Shown in pieces: positions 8,393-20,058 of a stretch of 64,000 nucleotides of DNA. Below the pieces are notes generated by a model. It made no database searches. It worked only from the letters and a program-made list of their open reading frames with translations, and was not told the DNA's origin. The DNA is from Pseudomonas sp. SL4(2022) (GTDB taxonomy: Bacteria; Pseudomonadota; Gammaproteobacteria; Pseudomonadales; Pseudomonadaceae): contig NZ_CP113060.1 of NCBI RefSeq assembly GCF_026625725.1, forward strand, positions 2,610,001-2,674,000, written 5' to 3'. The position numbers were made by a program, and so were the translations under genes. Each line of letters opens with the position of its first letter. Within the stretch, counting starts at the first letter, position 1.

Positions 8393-9603
8393 TGAATAAA
8401 TTCATGGAATGGGTCGATGCGCGCTTTCCCGCGACCAAGATGTGGGAAGACCATCTCTCCAAGTATTACGCGCCAAAGAACTTCAACTTCTTCTACTTCT
8501 TCGGCTCCCTGGCATTGTTGGTTCTGGTTAACCAGATCGTTACCGGTGTCTGGCTGACCATGAGCTATAACCCGTCGGCTGAAGAGGCGTTTGCTTCGGT
8601 CGAGTACATCATGCGTGATGTGGAGTACGGCTGGATTCTGCGCTACATGCATTCCACCGGTGCTTCGGCGTTCTTCGTGGTGGTCTACCTGCATATGTTC
8701 CGCGGTCTGCTTTACGGCTCTTATCAGAAGCCGCGTGAGTTGGTGTGGATCTTCGGCATGCTGATCTACCTGATGCTCATGGCTGAGGCCTTCATGGGCT
8801 ACCTGTTGCCGTGGGGCCAGATGTCCTACTGGGGTGCCCAGGTAATCATCTCGCTGTTCGGTGCCATTCCGGTGATCGGTGCGGATCTGACTCAGTGGAT
8901 TCGCGGTGACTACCTGATTTCCGGTATCACCTTGAACCGCTTCTTCGCCCTGCACGTTGTGGCTCTGCCGATCGTAATTCTCGGCTTGGTGGTGTTACAC
9001 ATCCTGGCGTTGCACGAAGTGGGTTCAAACAACCCAGACGGCGTCGACATCAAGAAGAAAAAGGGCGAAAACGGCATTCCGCTCGACGGCATCGCCTTCC
9101 ACCCGTACTACACCGTTAAAGATATCGTCGGTGTTGTGGTGTTCCTGTTTGTCTTCTGCTTCGTGATCTTCTTCTTCCCGGAAATGGGTGGCTATTTCCT
9201 CGAGAAGCCGAACTTCGAAGCGGCCAACCCGTTCAAGACCCCCGCGCATATTGCGCCGGTTTGGTACTTCACCCCGTTCTACGCGATTCTGCGTGCGGTG
9301 CCAGACAAGCTGCTGGGTGTTATTGCCATGGGTGCGGCTATTGCAGTGCTGTTCGTGCTGCCATGGCTGGATCGTAGTCCGGTCAAGTCGATGCGTTACA
9401 AGGGCTGGATGAGCAAGGTCTGGCTGCTGATCTTCTGCGTGTCCTTCGTGATTCTGGGCGTGTTGGGTGTGCTGGCTCCGACGCCGGGCCGTACGCTGTT
9501 GTCGCAGGTATGTACCTTCCTGTACTTCGCGTACTTCATCCTGATGCCGTTCTACACCAAACTCGAGAAGACCAAACCGGTTCCGGAAAGGGTGACTGGC
9601 TGA
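8389..9603 (+). CDS. petB: cytochrome b of the bc1 complex
   Basis: A 404-residue polytopic membrane protein with eight expected helices. The two b hemes are bound by histidines in helices 2 and 4. One pair is visible in MHSTGASAFFVVVYLHMFRG; the second set is in FFALHVVALPIV and VVLHILALHEVGS. The Qo-site motif PEW is replaced in this reading by the segment APVWYFTPFYAILRAVPDKLLGV, where the family normally has PEWYFLPFYAILR. Two adjacent ATG codons (8389, 8392) could start it, and the first overlaps petA. It ends one base into petC. Confidence 0.96.
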   Translation: MMNKFMEWVDARFPATKMWEDHLSKYYAPKNFNFFYFFGSLALLVLVNQIVTGVWLTMSYNPSAEEAFASVEYIMRDVEYGWILRYMHSTGASAFFVVVYLHMFRGLLYGSYQKPRELVWIFGMLIYLMLMAEAFMGYLLPWGQMSYWGAQVIISLFGAIPVIGADLTQWIRGDYLISGITLNRFFALHVVALPIVILGLVVLHILALHEVGSNNPDGVDIKKKKGENGIPLDGIAFHPYYTVKDIVGVVVFLFVFCFVIFFFPEMGGYFLEKPNFEAANPFKTPAHIAPVWYFTPFYAILRAVPDKLLGVIAMGAAIAVLFVLPWLDRSPVKSMRYKGWMSKVWLLIFCVSFVILGVLGVLAPTPGRTLLSQVCTFLYFAYFILMPFYTKLEKTKPVPERVTG

Positions 9604-10385
9604 TGAAAAAGCATTTTGCAGCATTAATTATTGCGCTTCTGCCAGGCCTGGGTTTTGCCGCTGGTGGTGTTGAGTATCCACTGGACAAGGTTGATATCGA
9701 TCTGGCAGACAAGGTGGCTCTGCAAGATGGTGCTCGTACCTTCGCCAACTACTGCATGGGTTGCCATTCGGCCCAATACCAGCGCTATGAGCGCGTCGCC
9801 AATGATTTGGGGATCCCGCATGAGGTCATGCTGGAAAACCTGGTTTTCAACGGCGCCAAGATTGGCGAGCACATGAAAATCGGCATGAAGCCGGCAGACG
9901 CCAAGGCCTGGTTCGGCGCGGCGCCGCCTGACCTGACCCTGGTCGCTCGTGTACGTGGTAACGACTGGTTGTACACCTACCTGCGCACCTTCTATGAAGA
10001 CACTGCGCGTCCGCTGGGTGCCAACAACAAGGTGTTCCCGAATGTGGGCATGCCGAACGTGTTGGTGGCCCTGCAGGGCCGTCAATACATCGGTTGCAAG
10101 CAGGTTCAAGTGGTTGAGGATGGCAAGAAGCTGTTCGATCCGCTGACCGGCACGCCGATCACCCACGAGGCCTGTGATCAACTGACCATCGAGCCTAAGA
10201 CTGGCCAGTTGAGCACTGAAGAGTTCGATGAAAAGATCCAGAACCTGGTGACCTTCCTCGCCTACTCGGCCAATCCGGTCAAATTGCAAAGTCAGCGTAT
10301 CGGTACCTACGTTCTGCTGTATCTTGCCTTCTTCTTCGTGTTCGCCTATCTGCTCAAGCGCGAATACTGGAAGGACGTGCATTAA
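9603..10385 (+). CDS. petC: cytochrome c1 of the bc1 complex
   Basis: A 260-residue protein starting at ATG 9603, which overlaps the petB stop by one base. A signal sequence (MKKHFAALIIALLPGLGFAAG) is followed by the single heme c attachment site CMGCH at residues 51-55. Periplasmic domain features follow, and a C-terminal anchor helix lies around residues 237-252 before the cytoplasmic tail LKREYWKDVH. It accepts electrons from the Rieske protein and passes them to soluble or membrane cytochrome c. Confidence 0.97.
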   Translation: MKKHFAALIIALLPGLGFAAGGVEYPLDKVDIDLADKVALQDGARTFANYCMGCHSAQYQRYERVANDLGIPHEVMLENLVFNGAKIGEHMKIGMKPADAKAWFGAAPPDLTLVARVRGNDWLYTYLRTFYEDTARPLGANNKVFPNVGMPNVLVALQGRQYIGCKQVQVVEDGKKLFDPLTGTPITHEACDQLTIEPKTGQLSTEEFDEKIQNLVTFLAYSANPVKLQSQRIGTYVLLYLAFFFVFAYLLKREYWKDVH

Positions 10386-10406
10386 TCCTTTGCATCTCCG
10401 CTGTTG

Positions 10407-10440
10407 ACCTGCGCGCCCCTTTGGGCGCGCAGGTCTTTCT
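10407..10440 (+). terminator. terminator or attenuator after petC
   Basis: A long GC-rich stem, ACCTGCGCGCCC paired with GGGCGCGCAGGT, is followed by CTTTCT, a short and imperfect T-run. It lies between petC and sspA, so some read-through into sspA is possible. Confidence 0.65.
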
Positions 10441-10474
10441 GCTTCACATAACTTTATAAGCGAGGAGGATCGCC

Positions 10475-11092
10475 ATGGGCGTGACCAATCGGTTGGCCTG
10501 TTACTCCGACCCCGCCGACCACTATTCCCACCGCGTACGCATTGTGCTCGCCGAGAAGGGTGTCAGCGCCGAAATCATCAGTGTCGAGAAGGATCGCTAC
10601 CCGGCCAAGCTGCTGGAGGTTAATCCCTACGCCAGCCTGCCAACGCTGGTGGATCGTGATCTGGCGCTGTATGAGTCAACGGTGGTGATGGAATATCTGG
10701 ATGAGCGTTACCCGCATCCGCCGTTGTTGCCGGTGTATCCGGTGGCGCGTGCGAATAGCCGGCTGCTGATTCATCGTATCCAGCGTGACTGGTGTGCTCA
10801 GGTTGACCTGATTCTCGATCCGCGTAGCAAGGAGGCGGCCCGTGCTTTGGCGCGCAAGGAGTTGCGCGAGAGTTTGACTGGCGTGTCGCCGCTGTTCGCT
10901 GATAAGCCGTATTTTCTCAGTGACGAGTTGAGCCTGGTCGACTGCTGCCTGCTGCCCATTCTTTGGCGTTTGCCGATTCTGGGAATAGAGTTGCCAAAGC
11001 CGGCCAAACCGTTGCTCGATTACATGGAGCGTCAGTTTGCCCGTGAGGCATTTCAGATCAGCTTGTCACCTGCTGAACGTGACATGCGTTAA
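10475..11092 (+). CDS. sspA: stringent starvation protein A
   Basis: A 205-residue glutathione-S-transferase-fold protein that begins [29 protein letters not shown] after a GCGAGGAGG ribosome binding site. It lacks the usual GST catalytic residue, as SspA proteins do. SspA binds RNA polymerase with sigma-70 and adjusts transcription during starvation and acid stress; in Pseudomonas and Francisella relatives it also affects virulence genes. The conserved surface motif Pro-His-Pro is visible in [11 protein letters not shown]. sspB follows after 15 bases. Confidence 0.95.
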   Translation: MGVTNRLACYSDPADHYSHRVRIVLAEKGVSAEIISVEKDRYPAKLLEVNPYASLPTLVDRDLALYESTVVMEYLDERYPHPPLLPVYPVARANSRLLIHRIQRDWCAQVDLILDPRSKEAARALARKELRESLTGVSPLFADKPYFLSDELSLVDCCLLPILWRLPILGIELPKPAKPLLDYMERQFAREAFQISLSPAERDMR

Positions 11093-11107
11093 CCCAAGGA
11101 GGTTGTC

Positions 11108-11521
11108 ATGAAGTCGAGCCGTCCTTATCTGGTGCGTGCCCTCTATGAGTGGATCGTGGACAACGATTGCACCCCGCACCTGCTGGTGAATGCTGAGTTT
11201 CCCGGTGTTCAGGTGCCCGCCGGCTTTGCCAACGATGGACAGATTGTCCTTAATGTTTCGCCCACGGCTGTGCGTCATCTGCATATGGATAACGAAGCGG
11301 TGAGCTTTGAAGGGCGCTTTTCCGGTGTGCCGCAGGGTCTATATATCCCTGCGGCTGCAGTGCTGGCGATCTATGCGCGGGAGAATGGTCAGGGCATGGT
11401 GTTTGATGCGGAGTCGCCGATGCTTGATGGCGATGAAATCGAAGATCCGGATGAGCAAAGTCCGCCGGATGATGAGCCGCCGCGCCCCAGTGGTAGGCCC
11501 AGTCTGAAAGTGGTCAAGTAA
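11108..11521 (+). CDS. sspB: ClpXP protease specificity-enhancing factor SspB
   Basis: A 137-residue adaptor that starts MKSSRPYLVRALYEWIVDN after AAGGAGG. The N-terminal dimer/tag-binding domain spans about residues 1-105. An acidic flexible linker follows, and the C-terminus GRPSLKVVK is the XB motif that docks on ClpX. SspB delivers ssrA-tagged incomplete proteins to ClpXP. It lies in an operon with sspA and ends at a terminator shared with the converging dolP gene. Confidence 0.95.
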   Translation: MKSSRPYLVRALYEWIVDNDCTPHLLVNAEFPGVQVPAGFANDGQIVLNVSPTAVRHLHMDNEAVSFEGRFSGVPQGLYIPAAAVLAIYARENGQGMVFDAESPMLDGDEIEDPDEQSPPDDEPPRPSGRPSLKVVK

Positions 11522-11525
11522 CCAT

Positions 11526-11555
11526 AAAAAAGGCGATCCGAGGATCGCCTTTTTT
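11526..11555. terminator. rho-independent terminator between sspB and dolP
   Basis: A perfect 8-bp stem GGCGATCC/GGATCGCC with A-run and T-run on either side. It works for both converging transcripts. Confidence 0.88.
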
Positions 11556-11588
11556 ATGGTTGTCGTACGGGCGGTTTTGCTGGTGCTA

Positions 11589-12742
<1,154 letters not shown>

Positions 12743-13117
12743 TCAGGTATCAAAGGCGTTTTGAATCCAGTCCAGTTGCGCGGGGGCTTGGCTGTCGGCG
12801 TTTATGGCAATCACATCAAAGCGGCATGGGTACTTGGCCCAGCGTGATTCTTGTTGCAGGAAGTGCTGAGCGGCGCGGCTGAGTTTCTCACGTTTGCGTG
12901 CATCCACGCTCTCTGCTGCGCCGCCCCAGGCGCTATAGCGCCGATAGCGAACTTCTACGAATACTACTGTATCGGCGTCGAGCATGACCAGATCGAGCTC
13001 ACCAAGGCGGCAGCGCCAGTTCTGTGCCAGCAGACGCAGGCCATGCTGTTCGAGATGCTGCCGCGCCTGGGCTTCGGCAGCATCACCGCGTTGTTGCGTG
13101 CTAATGCGCTCGCTCAA
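12743..13117 (-). CDS. yraN: UPF0102 family protein YraN
   Basis: A 124-residue protein with the restriction-endonuclease-like fold typical of UPF0102: GLRLLAQNWRCRLGELDLVM and VVFVEVRYRR contain the conserved Glu-Asp-Glu-Lys-type metal site, with Arg in place of Lys in VRYR. An in-frame stop lies a few codons upstream, so the only available start in this frame is TTG 13117. That TTG overlaps the lpoA stop (TTGA), pointing to coupled translation. The function is not established; a role in nucleic-acid processing is inferred from the fold. Confidence 0.85.
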   Translation of the reverse strand: MSERISTQQRGDAAEAQARQHLEQHGLRLLAQNWRCRLGELDLVMLDADTVVFVEVRYRRYSAWGGAAESVDARKREKLSRAAQHFLQQESRWAKYPCRFDVIAINADSQAPAQLDWIQNAFDT

Positions 13118-14925
13118 TTGATGCTTTCAGGCAGGGGCTGGACCTGGCCATCGCGGAACGCGGCCCAGGGTAGCTGGCGCTCGATACGCTGGTTCGGGTT
13201 CAGGCTCAGGTTGCCGGACAGGCCCTGCAGGCGAGTCTCGGGCAAGGCTTTGAGTTGGTTCAGGCGCGGTGCCAGGAGGTAAGCGTCTGCGCCCATGGCA
13301 TACAAGCGGCCGAGGCTGCCACCGGCCTGCGGCCATTGCGTACTGGCTTGCTGGCGCAGTGGGTCGTTGACGTTCAGCAGCCAGGGTGTTTCACAGAACA
13401 TGATGCCGTTGAGGTCGATGTACTGCGCCTGGTTATAGGTGCCGGTAAACAGGTGTGATGTGGCATACACCGGTACATCGCCGGCGTACTGGAAGGCCAG
13501 GGTCGGTTTGATCTGCTGGGCCTGCTGTGGAGTGGCGGCGAGGAAAATAAAGTCGACATCACGGCGGCGTGACGGAGCGGCGGCTACCGAGGTGCCCAGG
13601 GTGTTCTGCAGGCGCTTGCTGCGCGCCTCGCTTTCGCGCAGCTGGAACAGGTCGGCGATCTGCCGGGCCAGCTCGACAGGCTGATCAACATGTTCGGCCG
13701 CAATCAGAGTGCCGCCCTGGGCTTGCCAGCTCTGGCGGAAGGCGGCGAGTACGCGGTCGCCCCATTCGCCGTTGGGCACCAGCGCTACGGCGCGGCGCAT
13801 GCCGTCGGCCCAAGCGCGCCGGGCGACTTCGCGGGCTTCGTCCTCGGCAGCGAGGCCGAACTGGAACAGTTGCGCCGGACCTTCCTGGCTGCCTTCGCTG
13901 TAGTTCAGGGCGAGGGTGGTGATGGGCAGTTGTTCGCGGCTGCTCAGTTGGCTGACCAGGTTTTTCTCCAGGGGGCCGATTACCAGTTGTACGCCGGCGG
14001 CCTTAGCCTGGGCGTAGAAGGCGTCCATGGAACCTATGCGCGAGCTGTCAAAAATCTGAACGTTCGGAGGGTTCTGTCCGGCTTGCTGTGCTTGGTAGTG
14101 GGCTGCCAGAAAGCCGTCGCGCAACGCACGCGCCACGCTGGCTAGTTGGCCATCTTGTGGCAGCAGCAGGGCGATCTCGGTCAGTGGTTGGCTGGAGAGC
14201 TTTTTCAGCTCGACCAGCGCCTGCGGCAGTTGTTGCGCGGCAGGGTGCTGCGGGTTGGCTGCAATCCAGGTATCGATGGCGCTTTGCTGCTGTTCCAGGG
14301 TGCCTGCGCTCTTGGATGCACGGGCCAGTTCCAGCCAGCCGTCGAGGTCGGCATCGCCGCTGGCGCGTAGTTCGCTTTGCGGCAGGCTGGAAATCAGAGC
14401 CCAGATGGCTTCCTGGTTATCTGCGGCGCTGGCGCCACTGAGCAGCGGGCCGATATAGGCGCGTTCGCGGGCTGCGGCCAGGATTTGTCCGGTGGCTTGC
14501 AGGGCAGTGGCGCGCACCAGTTGGCTGCGTACCTGCTGCTCAACCGGTAGCTCGCCCAGGCGCTCCATGCTTGGGTGGCTGAGGGCGCGCAGGGCGGCCT
14601 TGGGTTTGTTGCGGCTCATGTCCAGTTCGGCACGCAGGGTGCTGGTGTAGATCTGCTGAGCGGGCTTCAGGTGTTCCAGTTGCACCTGCTCCAGAATGCT
14701 GCTGGCGCGGGCTAAATCCTTCTGTTTATAGGCCAGATCTGCCGCCGACAAACGCAGTGCCGCGCCTTGCTCAACGGGGCTCTCGGCCGCTTGCTGCAGC
14801 AGTTGTTCGATGCTGGCTTGTGGTGTGCGTGGCAGCTCGCCCAGGGTCGATGAAGGTTGGCTGGCGCAGGCGGCGAGCAAGCCAGCAAGGCAGAGGATGG
14901 AAAGGGGGCGCAGGCAGGCGATCAT
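13114..14925 (-). CDS. lpoA: outer-membrane lipoprotein LpoA, activator of PBP1a
   Basis: A 603-residue lipoprotein. The signal ends in LAGLLAAC, so Cys20 is the lipidation site. The N-terminal half (about 30-270) is helical TPR-like. The C-terminal half (about 275-590) is a type-1 periplasmic-binding-protein fold (EIALLLPQDGQLASVARALRDGF and following). LpoA crosses the periplasm to stimulate the transpeptidase PBP1a. From memory, P. aeruginosa mainly uses LpoP for PBP1b and LpoA for PBP1a. It heads a four-gene operon and diverges from rsmI. Confidence 0.92.
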   Translation of the reverse strand: MIACLRPLSILCLAGLLAACASQPSSTLGELPRTPQASIEQLLQQAAESPVEQGAALRLSAADLAYKQKDLARASSILEQVQLEHLKPAQQIYTSTLRAELDMSRNKPKAALRALSHPSMERLGELPVEQQVRSQLVRATALQATGQILAAARERAYIGPLLSGASAADNQEAIWALISSLPQSELRASGDADLDGWLELARASKSAGTLEQQQSAIDTWIAANPQHPAAQQLPQALVELKKLSSQPLTEIALLLPQDGQLASVARALRDGFLAAHYQAQQAGQNPPNVQIFDSSRIGSMDAFYAQAKAAGVQLVIGPLEKNLVSQLSSREQLPITTLALNYSEGSQEGPAQLFQFGLAAEDEAREVARRAWADGMRRAVALVPNGEWGDRVLAAFRQSWQAQGGTLIAAEHVDQPVELARQIADLFQLRESEARSKRLQNTLGTSVAAAPSRRRDVDFIFLAATPQQAQQIKPTLAFQYAGDVPVYATSHLFTGTYNQAQYIDLNGIMFCETPWLLNVNDPLRQQASTQWPQAGGSLGRLYAMGADAYLLAPRLNQLKALPETRLQGLSGNLSLNPNQRIERQLPWAAFRDGQVQPLPESIN

Positions 14926-15050
14926 GTAAGCGTTCCTGATACTTGATCAAATTGAGCCTTGAATTGTACCCAAGCCCGCCGGGTGGCGCGATGTCGAAGG
15001 TTGGAAACGGGCTACAATGCGCGCTTTGTTGATTTTGAGAGGCCTGTGCT

Positions 15051-15923
15051 GTGACCACTTCCGCTGCTGCAAATGTGCCTTTGGGCCGTCTTTATGTGGT
15101 GGCTACGCCCATTGGCAACCTGGATGACATCAGCACGCGGGCGTTGACTATCCTGCGCAGCGTGGCTCTGATCGCCGCAGAAGACACTCGTCATTCCGCA
15201 CGGCTGATGCAGCACTTTGGCATCGGCACCCCGCTGGCAGCCTGTCATGAGCACAACGAGCGCGATCAGGGTGGGCGCTTTCTTGCGCGGTTGCTCGAGG
15301 GTGACGATGTGGCGTTGATCTCCGATGCCGGCACTCCGCTGATTTCTGATCCGGGCTATCACCTGGTGCGCCAGGCGCGCGCTGCTGGTGTTGCGGTGGT
15401 TCCAGTGCCGGGCGCCTGCGCGCTGATTGCTGCGCTGTCTGCTGCGGGCTTGCCCTCGGATCGCTTTATCTTCGAGGGTTTTCTGCCTGCCAAGGCGGCA
15501 GGGCGTCGCGCACGTCTTGAGCAGGTAAAGGAAGAACCGCGTACGCTGATCTTCTATGAGGCGCCGCACCGCATTCTCGAGTGTCTGCAGGATATGCAGG
15601 CAGTTTTCGGCGATGAGCGTCCGGCCTTGTTGGCGCGTGAGCTGACCAAGACCTTTGAGACGCTCAAGGGTATGCCGTTGGCTGAACTGGCCGCTTGGGT
15701 GGCTGCCGACAGTAATCAACAGCGCGGTGAATGTGTGGTGTTGGTGGCAGGTTGGCAGGCGCCCGAAGGTGAAGAGGCGGTCAGTGCTGAAGCGATGCGT
15801 GTGTTGAATCTGCTGTTGGCCGAAATGCCGCTGAAGCGTGCGGCAGCGCTGGCGGCGGAGATCACTGGAGTGCGCAAGAACTTGCTCTATCAGGTTGCCC
15901 TGGAGCAGCAGAAAGACGTTTAA
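15051..15923 (+). CDS. rsmI: 16S rRNA 2'-O-ribose C1402 methyltransferase RsmI
   Basis: A 290-residue SAM-dependent enzyme of the tetrapyrrole methylase fold. [34 protein letters not shown] and [18 protein letters not shown] are the RsmI signatures, and ELTKTFETL lies further on. It methylates C1402 of 16S rRNA together with RsmH, encoded downstream, which adds the N4 methyl at the same nucleotide. Start is GTG 15051 with GAGAGG upstream. A TACAAT at 15013-15018 is a likely -10 box. Confidence 0.95.
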   Translation: MTTSAAANVPLGRLYVVATPIGNLDDISTRALTILRSVALIAAEDTRHSARLMQHFGIGTPLAACHEHNERDQGGRFLARLLEGDDVALISDAGTPLISDPGYHLVRQARAAGVAVVPVPGACALIAALSAAGLPSDRFIFEGFLPAKAAGRRARLEQVKEEPRTLIFYEAPHRILECLQDMQAVFGDERPALLARELTKTFETLKGMPLAELAAWVAADSNQQRGECVVLVAGWQAPEGEEAVSAEAMRVLNLLLAEMPLKRAAALAAEITGVRKNLLYQVALEQQKDV

Positions 15924-15926
15924 ACC

Positions 15927-15955
15927 TTGTTCTATCGGGCGCGGGCCGTTAACCT
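15927..15955 (+). promoter_or_regulatory. putative promoter of rnpB
   Basis: TTGTTC (15927-15932) and TAACCT (15950-15955) are separated by 17 bases. They begin four bases after the rsmI stop and put the transcription start at about 15962-15964, just where the RNase P RNA should begin. The -10 box is a poor match, so the support is mainly geometry. Confidence 0.45.
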
Positions 15956-15962
15956 TGCCCGC

Positions 15963-16322
15963 GGAGAGTCGATCGGGCAGTCGCTGCCGTATTGCGTTCT
16001 GCGTAATGCGGGGGAGGAAAGTCCGGGCTCCATAGGGCGGAGTGCCAGGTAACGCCTGGGAGGCGTGAGCCTACGGAAAGTGCCACAGAAAATAACCGCC
16101 TAAGCATTTCGGTGCCGGTAAGGGTGAAAAGGTGCGGTAAGAGCGCACCGCGCGACTGGTAACAGTTCGTGGCTAGGCAAACCCCACTCGGAGCAAGACC
16201 AAATAGGGTTCCATTGGCGTGGCCCGCGCTGGAACCGGGTAGGTTGCTAAAGGCGTGCAGTGATGTACGTCGTAGAGGAATGACTGTCCTCGACAGAACC
16301 CGGCTTACAGATCGACTCTCCA
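15963..16322 (+). ncRNA. rnpB: RNase P RNA (type A)
   Basis: The catalytic RNA that removes 5' leaders from pre-tRNAs. The P1 stem is formed by AGAGTCGAT near 15965 and ATCGACTCT at 16311-16319. The universally conserved GAGGAAAGTCCGGGCTCC lies at about 16013-16030. CACAGAAAATAACCGCC and GGTAAGGGTGAAAAGGTGCG follow, then GGTTGCTAAAGGC and a GACAGAACCCGGCTTACAG 3' region. The length of about 360 nucleotides is usual for gammaproteobacteria. End points are set by the P1 pairing and are good to a few bases. Reading frames inside it are not genes. Confidence 0.96.
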
Positions 16323-16527
16323 CCCTTCCTCATTTATCCGCTTCACTGTTTCGCTTCCTTTCTAATACCGAAAAAATCTTACTCTTAATAAATCACTTTA
16401 ACTTTGAAGTTCAGCTTGCTGTATCGGCTTGTTTTTGTGTCCGAAACTTCGAGTTTTTCCTCCGTTTCGCCTCTCTGAAAGTTTGCTAAATCGCCGTTCT
16501 ATAAGGATTTTTCCCTCCAAGCGTGCC
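16323..16527. other. AT-rich spacer between rnpB and the mra promoter
   Basis: The 310 bases between rnpB and mraZ begin with about 200 clearly AT-rich bases in a GC-rich chromosome. I see no gene. A small hairpin AAACT-TCG-AGTTT followed by two more T at about 16444-16458 is the only terminator-like structure for rnpB, and it is weak. Confidence 0.5.
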
Positions 16528-16557
16528 TTGACGGTGGGGGGCGTGCGTTCCTATAGT
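16528..16557 (+). promoter_or_regulatory. sigma-70 promoter of the mra/dcw cluster
   Basis: TTGACG at 16528-16533 and TATAGT at 16552-16557 are spaced by 18 bases and lie directly upstream of the MraZ repeats. This is the best-matching promoter upstream of the division cluster and should drive mraZ and the genes behind it. Confidence 0.7.
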
Positions 16558-16564
16558 GTGCGCG

Positions 16565-16590
16565 AGTGGTAAGAAGTGGCACAAAGTGGG
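16565..16590 (+). promoter_or_regulatory. MraZ operator: three AGTGG repeats at 10-bp steps
   Basis: AGTGG occurs at 16565-16569, 16575-16579 and 16585-16589, exactly one helical turn apart, starting eight bases after the -10 box. MraZ in E. coli and Mycoplasma binds GTGGG-type direct repeats with this spacing and represses its own promoter. The position over the transcription start fits autorepression. Confidence 0.75.
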
Positions 16591-16632
16591 TTTCTTAGGC
16601 ACGGATAGCTAATAAAAAGGGGAAACGCGATC

Positions 16633-17088
16633 GTGTTTCGCGGAGCTAACGCCATCAGTCTCGACGCCAAAGGGCGACTCGCGATGCCAAGTCGGTATCG
16701 GGATGAGCTTGTGTCGCGTTGTGCCGGTCAGCTCATTGTCACGATTGATGCCATTGATCCTTGTCTGTGTGTCTATCCGTTGTCCGAGTGGGAGCTGATT
16801 GAAGCCAAGCTCCGCGAGCTCGCTTCTTTTCGTGAAGAAAACCGCCGTCTGCAGCGTTTGCTGATTGGCAACGCTGTTGACCTTGAGCTGGATGCCAGTG
16901 GTCGTTTCCTGGTGCCGCCCCGTCTGCGTGAGTACGCCAAGCTGGACAAGCGCGCGATGCTGGTCGGCCAACTCAATAAATTTCAACTGTGGGACGAAGA
17001 TTCCTGGAATGCCGTGGCCGATGCCGATCTGGCCGCGATCAAGCAACCGGGTGCTCTGTCCGACGATCTACGTGACTTGATCCTGTGA
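16633..17088 (+). CDS. mraZ: transcriptional regulator MraZ
   Basis: A 151-residue protein with two SpoVT/AbrB-like halves. [25 protein letters not shown] near residues 1-25 and [23 protein letters not shown] near 78-100 each carry the DxxGR motif that contacts DNA. MraZ forms rings and represses the dcw cluster, and in E. coli RsmH antagonises it. The start codon is GTG 16633 after AAAGGGG. It overlaps rsmH by four bases. Confidence 0.96.
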   Translation: MFRGANAISLDAKGRLAMPSRYRDELVSRCAGQLIVTIDAIDPCLCVYPLSEWELIEAKLRELASFREENRRLQRLLIGNAVDLELDASGRFLVPPRLREYAKLDKRAMLVGQLNKFQLWDEDSWNAVADADLAAIKQPGALSDDLRDLIL

Positions 17089-18028
17089 CCATGACCAGCA
17101 ACTTTCGCCATATCACCGTGCTACTCGACGAGGCTGTCGAAGGGCTGGCTGTGCGCGCGAACGGTTGCTACCTGGATGGCACCTTTGGACGTGGCGGGCA
17201 TAGCCGGCTGATTCTGGAAGGGCTCGGGCCAGACGGTCGCTTGCTGGGGTTTGACAAAGATCCCCTGGCAATCGCGACCGGGAATGCGCTGGCGGCCGAA
17301 GACGGCCGCTTTGTCGTTGTGCAGCGCAGCTTTGCCGAGCTGGGTGACGAACTAGTACAGCGCGCTCTGGCAGGCAAAGTCAGCGGTATTCTGTTGGACC
17401 TGGGCGTGTCATCGCCGCAGCTGGATGACGCCGAGCGCGGCTTCAGTTTTATGAATGACGGTCCGCTGGATATGCGCATGAACCCGGATGCCGGTGTCAG
17501 CGCTGCAGACTTCATCGCCAGCGCCGCTGAAGAAGAAATCGCCCGGGTTTTCAAGGAGTACGGCGAAGAACGCTTCGCCAAACGCATGGCCCGTGCAGTC
17601 GTGTTGCGTCGCGCCGAGCAGCCGTTTACCCGCACCGCCGACCTTGCTCAGGTGTTGACTGTCGCCAATCCTGCCTGGGAAAAGGGCAAGAATCCGGCGA
17701 CTCGCGCCTTCCAGGGTCTGCGCATCTATATCAACAACGAATTGGGTGATCTGGAAGGCGGCCTCGACGCCGCTCTGGAAAACCTTGAGGTGGGCGGTCG
17801 CCTGGTGGTGATCAGCTTCCATTCGCTGGAAGATCGCATCGTCAAACTCTTTATGCGCAAGCATGCCAAGGGTGAGGTGGACAAGCTGCCGCGTGATCTG
17901 CCGATCATCCCGAAAGCGTTTGAGCCGCGCCTGAAACTGATCGGCAAGCCGGTGTTTGCTTCCGAGGCTGAGCTTGCGGCCAATCCGCGTTCGCGCAGCG
18001 CTGTAATGCGCATTGCCGAGAAAGTGCG

Positions 18029-18032
<4 letters not shown>
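17085..18032 (+). CDS. rsmH: 16S rRNA m4C1402 methyltransferase RsmH (MraW)
   Basis: A 315-residue SAM-dependent methyltransferase. [15 protein letters not shown] and [16 protein letters not shown] form the N-terminal SAM loop, [11 protein letters not shown] the acidic loop, and [15 protein letters not shown] and [12 protein letters not shown] the catalytic core. The start is GTG 17085, overlapping the mraZ stop; ATG 17091 is an alternative. Together with RsmI it fine-tunes decoding at the P site. Confidence 0.96.

Positions 18033-20057
<2,025 letters not shown>

Positions 20058-20058
<1 letters not shown>

Noticed and set aside
8389..9603. Unusual Qo-site segment of cytochrome b (APVWYFTPF rather than PEWYFLPF)
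   Set aside because: I recall the same kind of variation in other Pseudomonas and related bc1 complexes. The rest of the protein is normal, so I did not list it as a finding.
16169..16489. Rightward frame of 106 codons overlapping rnpB
   Set aside because: Most of it lies in the RNase P RNA, whose structure explains the sequence.
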